Source: Bactericera cockerelli | Lineage: Eukaryota; Arthropoda; Insecta; Hemiptera; Triozidae | DNA: 64,000 nucleotides | NCBI GenBank assembly: GCA_024516035.1 | Contig: CM044956.1 | Location: 30,478,217-30,542,216 of the forward strand | Direction of reading: 5' to 3' | In this document: in pieces, positions 13,401-25,400 of the stretch | How positions within the stretch are numbered: the first letter of the stretch is position 1 | Layout of the letters: each line of letters starts with the position of its first letter | Position numbers and translations under genes: made by a program | Notes under the pieces: model-generated | Told to the model about the DNA's origin: nothing | Database searches by the model: none | What the model saw: only the letters and a program-made list of their open reading frames with translations

Positions 13401-16400
13401 AGAACCTGATTGAAGTCAATGTAGACAAAACCCAAGTTATTGTATTTAAAAAAAATGGAAGAAAGAAAAATTCAGAAATTTTCCAGTATCAAAACCAAGA
13501 ACTAAAGGTTACAAGTGAATTCAGATATTTAGGCACAGTTTTTACATCATCTGGTAGATTTACAAAGCAAGCTGAAAAAGCAAAAGAGAGAGCTAATGTA
13601 GCCACAGGAGTTGCTAAAAGTATGCTAATAGGAGCAAAAGTTCAAAGCTGGGAAACCCGAAGAAAATTATATGAAGCCATAACAAAAGCCACTTTACTGT
13701 ATGGGAGTGAAGTATGGGGCCTAGTACACTCAGATGAAGTAGAGGTTGCTCAGCTAGCATACTACAAAAGTATATATGGAATGGCAAGAACAACGCCAAA
13801 CTATGTCGTAAGAGTAGAAATGGGAATCGAACATACAATGGTAACAATATTAAAATTATGCTTGAGCTGGTGGGAAAAACTTCTAACTATGGACAAAGAA
13901 AGATTACCTCGTATTTGTTATGAAAAACTTATAGAACTGGATCAAAAATCTCCAGATAAAAAATATAATTGGGTATCACAACTTAAAAAAATGTTAGAAG
14001 AACTGGAAGAAAATGACATGTGGTTGGACCAAAATGCTGAAAAAATCAAAATACATAAAAACAGAATAATTGAAAAACTAAGTCAAAAGATGAAGAACCA
14101 AGACTGGGTAAGAATTAAAAACTCAACGTATGTACCCCATTATCAATACATAAAGACCACTGACACTATCGAACACTACTTGCTCTCCAGAATACCATTT
14201 GACAGAACAAAACTTATTTGTCAAGCCAGGTGTGCTGGGACATTTATTCATTTCATCTCAGAAGGGATTTCATATAATTGGAACTCAAACAACCTATGTA
14301 CAATCTGCAACCTGATGGAAGAAGAAACGATTACCCACATTTTTGAGAACTGCCCTGTATACACTGTAGAAAGAAAAAAATACCTTAAAAATAATAATAC
14401 TAACAGAATACTCCAGGTTAGAGACCCAGAAGAGACAAAGTGCGTCTATTTGTTTTTGAAGTTTATGTTGAAGAAAAGATCAAAGTATAAATAAGTTGCC
14501 TATCCCCTGTGTCAAAAGTCAAAAGTGTGCAATGTGTGCATAATATAGTATTATCCATTTCTCTGTATTAAAAGTAAATGAAAAAAAAAAAAAAAAAAAA
14601 AAAAAAAACAAACAAAAAAAATGAAGTAAAAACGAAGGAAATTTTACCTCTCTATAATATAAAAAGAAAATAATAAGAAAGAAAGGAAAAAAAAAAAAAA
14701 AAAAAATCCTTTATTATAATTTATTTTTAACTTGTCTCTAATTATGTAATTGCCTACTATTTTGTAATAACACCTTGTTGATACAAATAAATCAAATATA
14801 TATATTTCTTTCATGATACAAAGTAAATTTACAGAGTGATTTACAAATTATAAATGGAAAAGCTAGACAATAGAGACAGAATTACAGATATTACGAAATA
14901 ATACAACTAGATAAGTACTAAAAGCAAGACCTATGCTAGAATGCTAGAAATACATATTATGTTATGAGGATTGTTGTTGCCTTTTTTTTCGACAGATTAT
15001 TTACTTGAGAGAAGTTTTCATGTGTACTAACTTGGAGGTTAGGCTGAGGCGGATTCCGTCGGCCAGATGTCTGGCCTCCTGTATCTTCGCCCTGAGAGCC
15101 GCTAGCCCCGCCCCTGTGCTCTGGTTCCACTGGGTGAACACCTCGGTGTAGCGCGTGGCGGCGGACTTGAGCGAGTAGAACGTCTCCTGGACTCTCTTGC
15201 TCGTTAGAAGAGCTTCCGTGATTTTTTCGTTTGCTAGATTCAAATTTTTAGCACCTGAAATATTAAAAACAATTTTACTTCCGAGAAATTTCTAATATTT
15301 CTATATTAAGAAAATCCAAAATTTTGGACAAAAAAGTCAAAAAATAAAGTCCACTACTTGCCGATACAGAATTTTTTGTAGAATCTAGAATGTAGGAAAA
15401 ATAGTATTCTACCATATAAAATAAATTTGAAGAAAATCGGTTAAGCGGTTTTGGAGATACAAGTGATTTAGTATAAAATCTCAAAATTGGCACGTGTATA
15501 CAATGTGAAACAATCACGAGGAAGTATTGTAACATAATTGGCAGTGTTTTTCTTTTATATTTCATTTCGAATAATTAAATACGAAATTGCAACACTTGTC
15601 AATCATAAGATGAAATTTCTTACTTCCAGCTTACCAAAATAGCACGATTTAAATCTCCCCCATGGGCAATTTTATTTTAGCAGCATCAGTGTAAGAACTT
15701 TATAGTCAGAGGATGAATAATAAAATGTAAATATAAAAAAAATCTATTTGATGTAGAGAAGAAGAAGATATTTCTGGTGGATTTTGGTAGATTTGAAAAG
15801 AAACACCCGGAGTCCTACCTTCTAGACTGAGCAGTTTCAGCTGAGGGCGCAACTCAGTCTGCGCATGTTCCCGCAGCATGGCTGCCTCCTCAAAGAGTTT
15901 ATCACTCGTGTCCAGGTATTTGTAAGCCAGCTGATTCAGACCCGCCATCTTGCTCGTCACATTGGCTCCACTACTCATCAGCATATCCTGCGCTGACTTG
16001 TCTACACTAGCAAGCTCCTTGCTGATTCCTGTAAACAGTGAGGTTCTATCAACTCCAGAAGGTACTTATTCTAATCTTCCTGTCAAAATAAAATTGAACC
16101 CTCTGAATACCAAGTGAACTAATATGTAGGAACATTATGTACAGTTAGATTTTAAATTTTCAGTAGTATGTGAACCTGTGTTGGTAGATTATTAGTAAAT
16201 TATCCTACCTCATTTAATTTTCATTCTCGATTTTTTCTGTTGAGTGCTTCAACACATCGTATATAAAAAAAATTGAAATCGGAGCAAAAATTTTTTTTTA
16301 ACAAAAACGACACACAAATTTTCCGATTTCTAATATTATAAATTTCACGGAAGTAATATATTTTTTCATGTAATGAGATTTTCTTTTTGAAGAAGCGACA

Positions 16401-19400
16401 CGAGCGACACCGGATCCATAGTGATGTACAATAATATATTACCCCGGAGCACGCTGGTCATGTTATGCACATTGGATCTCTGACTGTTCAGCTGCAGTTG
16501 AAGCTCGGTCACTTTCATCAGTTGAGACTCGGAAATAGTTTTCAGAACTCGAGATTTCTCTTCGGCCGAGGTGCTTTGATCCACAAGTGAGTCCGTGTCT
16601 GGAAAATAAGATGCAGTTATCTTAAGAAGAGTCATATAAATAAAGCCAAATTAGCTATAACGATACCGTAAAGTAAGAGTCTCAGAGTATCTAACTTCAA
16701 ATTATTAAAACTCAAACGGATTCTTAAACCTACAAGATTACACATAAGTCAATTACAGATTCACTAGTAAACATCACTAGTATTGTGGTAAGAAAATACA
16801 CGGAATATGAGCTTCAACCACCATTCAAAAACCATACAAATCATAATTTATTTTATTTTATTTATTTAATACATGACAAGTAAATGGTTCAAATATATAC
16901 AACAATGACAGTTTACATAATTCATAATATTTTTAACTGAACTTATGCTATTTTTTTTTTGGCTGTCGTCATCTCACACTACCTATGAAGTATGGTCCTT
17001 GTATCGTGGGATGCAGCCTTGTTCTAGTTTTTGTGTTACTTATAATTACTATCCTTTACTAATTATCTTTATTTTATAATAATGATCTTTATTTTTTTAT
17101 CTTTTGTATATACATTTTTGTGTTCCTATGAAGTATATATTGAGAAGAAGAGAACTGGTTCACTCACCCGAGCGCGCCTGAGTATATATTGAGAAGAAGA
17201 GAACTGGTTCACTCACCCAAGTATATATTGAGAAGAAGAGAACTGGTTCACTCACCCGAGCGCGCCTGAGTATATATTGAGAAGAAGAAAACTGGTTCAC
17301 TCACCCGAGCGCGCCTGAGTATATATTGAGAAGAAGAGAACTGGTTCACTCACCCGAGCGCGCCTGAGTATATATTGAGAAGAAGAGAACTGGTTCACTT
17401 ACCCGAGCACGCCTGAGTATATATTGAGAAGAAGAGAACTGGTTCACTTACCCGAGCGCGCCTGAGTATATATTGAGAAGAAGAGAACTGGTTCACTTAC
17501 CCGAGCGCGCCTGAGTATATATTGAGAAGAAGAGAACTGGTTCACTTACCCGAGCGCGCCTGAGTATATATTGAGAAGAAGAGAACTGGTTCACTTACCC
17601 GAGCACGCCTGAGTATATATTGAGAAGAAGAGAACTGGTTCACTCACCGGAGCACGCCTGAGTATACAGGGTGTCCCGTATACAGATGCAAATATTTTGA
17701 GGGTAGGTTCAGCCCACCGTGGACTATCATATGAGCGAAACTTGCAGTGGGGCATTTTGCTTCGTTAAAGAGTTATGGCCAAATCCCTGTTTTTCCCACA
17801 GGTCGAGAGGTCACTTAGATCGATGCACGTTTTTAAAGAAATGGTAGCCAGTAAGTAATTTTTGACTTCATGTATGGATAGTCATGCATATTTCCCTTGA
17901 AATGCAGTTGGTTGCATGAAAAAATATTGAAAGACCAGAGAGATATTTAATCATAAGTTCAATATTTTTCTAAAATTCAATTTTTCCCTGTTTTCCCTTT
18001 CGTGAATTTAGAGTACTTCTACAATTGCAATTCTGCGTATCACTAGGTAAAAAAATACCCTTTGCTATTTTGTTTCAATAAATACAAAGTTCTTTCAGAC
18101 GCGTGAAGGAACGAATGAGATACGCCTTATCAAACGGCACCAGAAGGAGAGAAGCACATCTTTCAAATTTTGAATCTGGGCGCTATTGCATTTTGAAGAA
18201 CACTCGAAGCCTGAAGCGGTCTGTGTGACTTTTTTTGTGCCAACTGCAAGTTATAAATGAAAATTTTCTGAGTACAATTAGTTCTATTAACTAACTATTA
18301 TCAATCAAATCTAATAGTTAAAATAACAAAGCGATCAATTTGTTCGGTGGAAGAGAAAGCCACAAGCTTTAAACCTCGCCCTTGGTTCACTACATATTCT
18401 TTTGGGTTCTTTTCATTTCATGTCCTGTGTTGCAGAATGTATCATGTTTGTAGTTTATCAATAAACTACAAACATGTATCACTGTATCACCACCCTTGAT
18501 CAGTCTTTGTTTATATTTATTTCACAAATTGTTACCATGTTCATTGTAAAAAAAAAAAAAATGTAAATAAAGCTTGGTCCAATTGTTTATAAAATAAAAA
18601 TAAAGTATTAATAATAATAGTAACCTTAAGGTTGGATGTTCGAGTTTTACCCAAGGTTAATTTTCGGCACTATTTGTTATGTTTTTGATATCATGATTGA
18701 GATAAACACAAAAATGATATTTTTAATTTTACTTCTAAAAATAAAATCATAATTTTTGTTGGTAGCGCAGAGTCTTTCTCCATGTGTATTCTTTTTCCAT
18801 AATTACACTACTGGTTGCTGCTTTCGTTGCAGCCTCTCTCATTTTTTCCTCATGATAACTATGTGATTCCGTAACCCCATTCACATAAAAGTTCACACCG
18901 AGCGACCACTGTGAATGATCAATTTCCCTCTGTTAAACATCCCAGAGCAGTGTATTTGTACCTCAAATTACGCGCCAATTCTGTTAAAATTCAGCCAACT
19001 TTGAGTTTTCCATCATGATTCAGAAGTGTTTTTTGAGCTTTGTGTGTACTGCGTTCCATGATCTTTAAAGTAATATAAATGAGCTTTCTTTTTTATAAAA
19101 CTAAACATAATAGGGTATTTTTTTACCTAGTGATACGCAGAATTGCAATTGTAGAAGTACTCTAAATTCACGAAAGGGAAAACAGGGAAAAATTGAATTT
19201 TAGAAAAATATTGAACTTATGATTAAATATCTCTCTGGTCTTTCAATATTTTTTTCATGCAACCAACTGCATTTCAAGAGAAATATGCATGACTATCCAT
19301 ACATGAAGTCAAAAATTACTTACTGGCTACCATTTCTTTAAAAACGTGCATCGATCCAAGTGACCTCTAGACCTGTGGGAAAAACAGGGATTTGGCCATA

Positions 19401-22400
19401 ACTCTTTAACGAAGCAAAATGCCCCACTGCAAGTTTCGCTCATATGATAGTCCACGGTGGGCTGAACCTACCCTCAAAATATTTGCATCTGTATACGGGA
19501 CACCCTGTATATTGAGAAGAAGAGAACTGGTTCACTCACCCGAGCGCGCCTGAGTATATATTGAGAAGAAGAGAACTGGTTCACTCACCGGAGCGCGCCT
19601 GAGTATATATTGAGAAGAAGAGAACTGGTTCACTTACCCGAGCACGCCTGAGTATATATTGAGAAGAAGAGAACTGGTTCACTCACATGAGCGCGCCTGA
19701 GTATATATTGAGAAGAAGAGAACTGGTTCACTTACCCGAGCACGCCTGAGTATATATTGAGAAGAAGAGAACTGGTTCACTTACCCGAGCGCGCCTGAGT
19801 ATATATTGAGAAGAAGAGAACTGGTTCACTCACCCGAGCTCGCCTGAGTATGTATTGAGAAGAAGAGAACTGGTTCACTCACATGAGCACGCCTGAGTAT
19901 ATATTGAGAAGAAGAGAACTGGTTCACTTACCCGAGCACGCCTGAGTATATATTGAGAAGAAGAGAACTGGTTCACTTACCCGAGCACGCCTGAGTATAT
20001 ATTGAGAAGAAGAGAACTGGTTCACTTACCCGAGCACGCCTGAGTATATATTGAGAAGAAGAGAACTGGTTCACTTACCCGAGCACGCCTGAGTATATAT
20101 TGAGAAGAAGAGAACTGGTTCACTCACCCGAGCTCGCCTGAGTATATATTGAGAAGAAGAGAACTGGTTCACTTACCCGAGCACGCCTGAGTATATATTG
20201 AGAAGAAGAGAACTGGTTCACTTACCCGAGCACGCCTGAGTATATATTGAGAAGAAGAGAACTGGTTCACTCACATGAGCACGCCTGAGTATATATTGAG
20301 AAGAAGAGAACTGGTTCACTTACCCGAGCACGCCTGAGTATATATTGAGAAGAAGAGAACTGGTTCACTTACCCGAGCACGCCTGAGTATATATTGAGAA
20401 GAAGAGAACTGGTTCACTCACCCGAGCTCGCCTGAGTATATATTGAGAAGAAGAGAACTGGTTCACTTACCCGAGCACGCCTGAGTATATATTGAGAAGA
20501 AGAGAACTGGTTCACTTACCCGAGCACGCCTGAGTATATATTGAGAAGAAGAGAACTGGTTCACTTACCCGAGCACGCCTGAGTATACAGGGTGTCCCGT
20601 ATACAGATGCAAATATTTTGAGGGTAGGTTCAGCCCACCGTGGACTATCATATGAGCGAAACTTGCAGTGGGGCGTTTTGCTTCGTTAAAGAGTTATGGT
20701 CAAATCCCTGTTTTTCCCACAGGTCTAGAGGTCACTTAGATCGATGCACGTTTTTAAAGAAATGGTAGCCAGTAAGTAATTTTTGACTTCATGTATGGAT
20801 AGTCATGCATATTTCCCTTGAAATGCAGTTGGTTGCATGAAAAAATATTGAAAGACCAGAGAGATATTTAATCATAAGTTCAATACTTTTCTAAAATTTG
20901 ATTTTTCCCTGTTTTCCCTTTCGTGAATTTAGAGTACTTCTACAATTGTAATTCTGCGTATCACTAGGTAAAAAAATACCCTTTGCTATTTTGTTTCAAT
21001 AAATACAAAGTTCTTTCAGACGCGTGAAGGAACGAATGAGATACGCCTTATCAAACGGCACCAGAAGGAGAGAAACACATCTTTCAAATTTTGAATCTGG
21101 GCGCTATTGCATTTTGAAGAACACTCGATGCCTGAAGCGGTCTGTGTGACTATTTTTGTGCCAACTGCAAGTTAAAAATGAAAATTTTCTGAGTACAATT
21201 AGTTCTATTAACCAACTATATCAATCAAATCTAATAGTTCTGTTAAAATAACAAGGCGATCAATTTGTTCGGTGGAAGAGAAAGCCACAAGCTTTAAACC
21301 TCGCCCTTGGTTCGCTACATATTCTTTTGGGTTCTTTTCATTTCATGTCCTGTGTTGCAGAATGTATCATGTTTGTAGTTTATCAATAAACTACAAACAT
21401 GTATCACTGTATCACCACCCTTGATCAGTCTTTGTTTATATTTATTTCACAAATTGTTACCATGTTCATTGTAAAAAAAAAAAAAATGTAAATAAAGCTT
21501 GGTCCAATTGTTTATAAAATATAAATAAAGTATTAATAATAATAGTAACCTTAAGGTTGGATGTTTGAGTTTTACCCAAGGTTAATTTTCGGCACTATTT
21601 GTTATGTTTTTGATATCATGATTGTGATAAACACAAAAATGATATTTTTAATTTTACTTCTAAAAATAAAATCATAATTTTTGTTGGTAGCGCAGAGTCT
21701 TTCTCCATGTGTATTCTTTTTCCATAATTACACCACTGGTTGCTGCTTTCGTTGCAGCCTCTCTCATTTTTCCTCATGATAACCCTGTGATTCCGTAACC
21801 CCATTCACATAAAAGTTCACACCGACCGACCACTGTGAATGATCAATTTCCCTCTGTTAAACATCCCAGAGCAGTGTATTTGTACCTCAAATTACGCGCC
21901 AATTCTGTTAAAATTCAGCCAACTTTGAGTTTTCCATCATGATTCAGAAGTGTTTTTTGAGCTTTGTGTGTACTGCGTTCCATGATCTTTAAAGTAATAT
22001 AAATGAGCTTTCTTTTTTATAAAACTAAACATAATAGGGTATTTTTTTACCTAGTGATACGCAGAATTGCAATTGTAGAAGTACTCTAAATTCACGAAAG
22101 GGAAAACAGGGAAAAATTGAATTTTAGAAAAATATTGAACTTATGATTAAATATCTCTCTGGTCTTTCAATATTTTTTTCATGCAACCAACTGCATTTCA
22201 AGAGAAATATGCATGACTATCCATACATGAAGTCAAAAATTACTTACTGGCTACCATTTCTTTAAAAACGTGCATCGATCCAAGTGACCTCTAGACCTGT
22301 GGGAAAAACAGGGATTTGGCCATAACTCTTTAACGAAGCAAAATGCCCCACTGCAAGTTTCGCTCATATGATAGTCCACGGTGGGCTGAACCTACCCTCA

Positions 22401-25400
22401 AAATATTTGCATCTGTATACGGGACACCCTGTATATTGAGAAGAAGAGAACTGGTTCACTCACCGGAGCGCGCCTGAGTATATATTGAGAAGAAGAGAAC
22501 TGGTTCACTTACCCGAGCACGCCTGAGTATATATTGAGAAGAAGAGAACTGGTTCACTCACATGAGCGCGCCTGAGTATATATTGAGAAGAAGAGAACTG
22601 GTTCACTTACCCGAGCACGCCTGAGTATATATTGAGAAGAAGAGAACTGGTTCACTTACCCGAGCACGCCTGAGTATATATTGAGAAGAAGAGAACTGGT
22701 TCACTCACATGAGCGCGCCTGAGTATATATTGAGAAGAAGAGAACTGGTTCACTTACCCGAGCACGCCTGAGTATATATTGAGAAGAAGAGAACTGGTTC
22801 ACTTACCCGAGCGCGCCTGAGTATATATTGAGAAGAAGAGAACTGGTTCACTCACCCGAGCTCGCCTGAGTATGTATTGAGAAGAAGAGAACTGGTTCAC
22901 TCACATGAGCACGCCTGAGTATATATTGAGAAGAAGAGAACTGGTTCACTTACCCGAGCACGCCTGAGTATATATTGAGAAGAAGAGAACTGGTTCACTT
23001 ACCCGAGCACGCCTGAGTATATATTGAGAAGAAGAGAACTGGTTCACTTACCCGAGCACGCCTGAGTATACAGGGTGTCCCGTATACAGATGCAAATATT
23101 TTGAGGGTAGGTTCAGCCCACCGTGGACTATCATATGAGCGAAACTTGCAGTGGGGCGTTTTGCTTCGTTAAAGAGTTATGGTCAAATCCCTGTTTTTCC
23201 CACAGGTCTAGAGGTCACTTAGATCGATGCACGTTTTTAAAGAAATGGTAGCCAGTAAGTAATTTTTGACTTCATGTATGGATAGTCATGCATATTTCCC
23301 TTGAAATGCAGTTGGTTGCATGAAAAAATATTGAAAGACCAGAGAGATATTTAATCATAAGTTCAATACTTTTCTAAAATTTGATTTTTCCCTGTTTTCC
23401 CTTTCGTGAATTTAGAGTACTTCTACAATTGTAATTCTGCGTATCACTAGGTAAAAAAATACCCTTTGCTATTTTGTTTCAATAAATACAAAGTTCTTTC
23501 AGACGCGTGAAGGAACGAATGAGATACGCCTTATCAAACGGCACCAGAAGGAGAGAAACACATCTTTCAAATTTTGAATCTGGGCGCTATTGCATTTTGA
23601 AGAACACTCGATGCCTGAAGCGGTCTGTGTGACTATTTTTGTGCCAACTGCAAGTTAAAAATGAAAATTTTCTGAGTACAATTAGTTCTATTAACCAACT
23701 ATATCAATCAAATCTAATAGTTCTGTTAAAATAACAAGGCGATCAATTTGTTCGGTGGAAGAGAAAGCCACAAGCTTTAAACCTCGCCCTTGGTTCGCTA
23801 CATATTCTTTTGGGTTCTTTTCATTTCATGTCCTGTGTTGCAGAATGTATCATGTTTGTAGTTTATCAATAAACTACAAACATGTATCACTGTATCACCA
23901 CCCTTGATCAGTCTTTGTTTATATTTATTTCACAAATTGTTACCATGTTCATTGTAAAAAAAAAAAAAATGTAAATAAAGCTTGGTCCAATTGTTTATAA
24001 AATAAAAATAAAGTATTAATAATAATAGTAACCTTAAGGTTGGATGTTTGAGTTTTACCCAAGGTTAATTTTCGGCACTATTTGTTATGTTTTTGATATC
24101 ATGATTGTGATAAACACAAAAATGATATTTTTAATTTTACTTCTAAAAATAAAATCATAATTTTTGTTGGTAGCGCAGAGTCTTTCTCCATGTGTATTCT
24201 TTTTTCATAATTACACCACTGGTTGCTGCTTTCGTTGCAGCCTCTCTCATTTTTCCTCATGATAACTATGTGATTCCGTAACCCCATTCACATAAAAGTT
24301 CACACCGAGCGACCACTGTGAATGATCAATTTCCCTCTGTTAAACATCCCAGAGCAGTGTATTTGTACCTCAAATTACGCGCCAATTCTGTTAAAATTCA
24401 GCCAACTTTGAGTTTTCCATCATGATTCAGAAGTGTTTTTTGAGCTTTGTGTGTACTGCGTTCCATGATCTTTAAAGTAATATAAATGAGCTTTCTTTTT
24501 TATAAAACTAAACATAATAGGGTATTTTTTTACCTAGTGATACGCAGAATTGCAATTGTAGAAGTACTCTAAATTCACGAAAGGGAAAACAGGGAAAAAT
24601 TGAATTTTAGAAAAATATTGAACTTATGATTAAATATCTCTCTGGTCTTTCAATATTTTTTTCATGCAACCAACTGCATTTCAAGAGAAATATGCATGAC
24701 TATCCATACATGAAGTCAAAAATTACTTACTGGCTACCATTTCTTTAAAAACGTCGATCGATCCAAGTGACCTCTAGACCTGTGGGAAAAACAGGGATTT
24801 GGCCATAACTCTTTAACGAAGCAAAATGCCCCACTGCAAGTTTCGCTCATATGATAGTCCACGGTGGGCTGAACCTACCCTCAAAATATTTGCATCTGTA
24901 TACGGGACACCCTGTATATTGAGAAGAAGAGAACTGGTTCACTCACCCGAGCGCGCCTGAGTATATATTGAGAAGAAGAGAACTGGTTCACTCACCGGAG
25001 CGCGCCTGAGTATATATTGAGAAGAAGAGAACTGGTTCACTTACCCGAGCACGCCTGAGTATATATTGAGAAGAAGAGAACTGGTTCACTCACATGAGCG
25101 CGCCTGAGTATATATTGAGAAGAAGAGAACTGGTTCACTTACCCGAGCACGCCTGAGTATATATTGAGAAGAAGAGAACTGGTTCACTTACCCGAGCACG
25201 CCTGAGTATATATTGAGAAGAAGAGAACTGGTTCACTCACATGAGCGCGCCTGAGTATATATTGAGAAGAAGAGAACTGGTTCACTTACCCGAGCACGCC
25301 TGAGTATATATTGAGAAGAAGAGAACTGGTTCACTTACCCGAGCGCGCCTGAGTATATATTGAGAAGAAGAGAACTGGTTCACTCACCCGAGCTCGCCTG

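Larger units (their letters stand above)
10229..14608 (+). mobile_element. LINE (non-LTR retrotransposon), apparently intact
   Basis: Two ORFs in the same frame separated by one TGA, then a short 3' UTR and a 28-nt A run (14581-14608). Inserted in the laminin intron between the last coiled-coil exon and the first LG1 exon, antisense to the gene. No stop or frameshift is seen in the 4.2-kb coding region, suggesting a young insertion. The 5' end may lie further left. The clade is not assigned (I/Jockey-like by motif order). Confidence 0.9.

Noticed and set aside
15001..15031. Extension of the last coiled-coil exon through KLVHMKTS to the GTAAAT donor
   Set aside because: Phase-compatible, but laminin alpha proteins go from the IRLS segment straight to the first LG1 cysteine; the GTTAGT donor gives that spacing.
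21616..24287. 62-codon ORFs repeated in the fold-back elements
   Set aside because: Short, antisense to a degenerate SINE piece, with no transposase motif.
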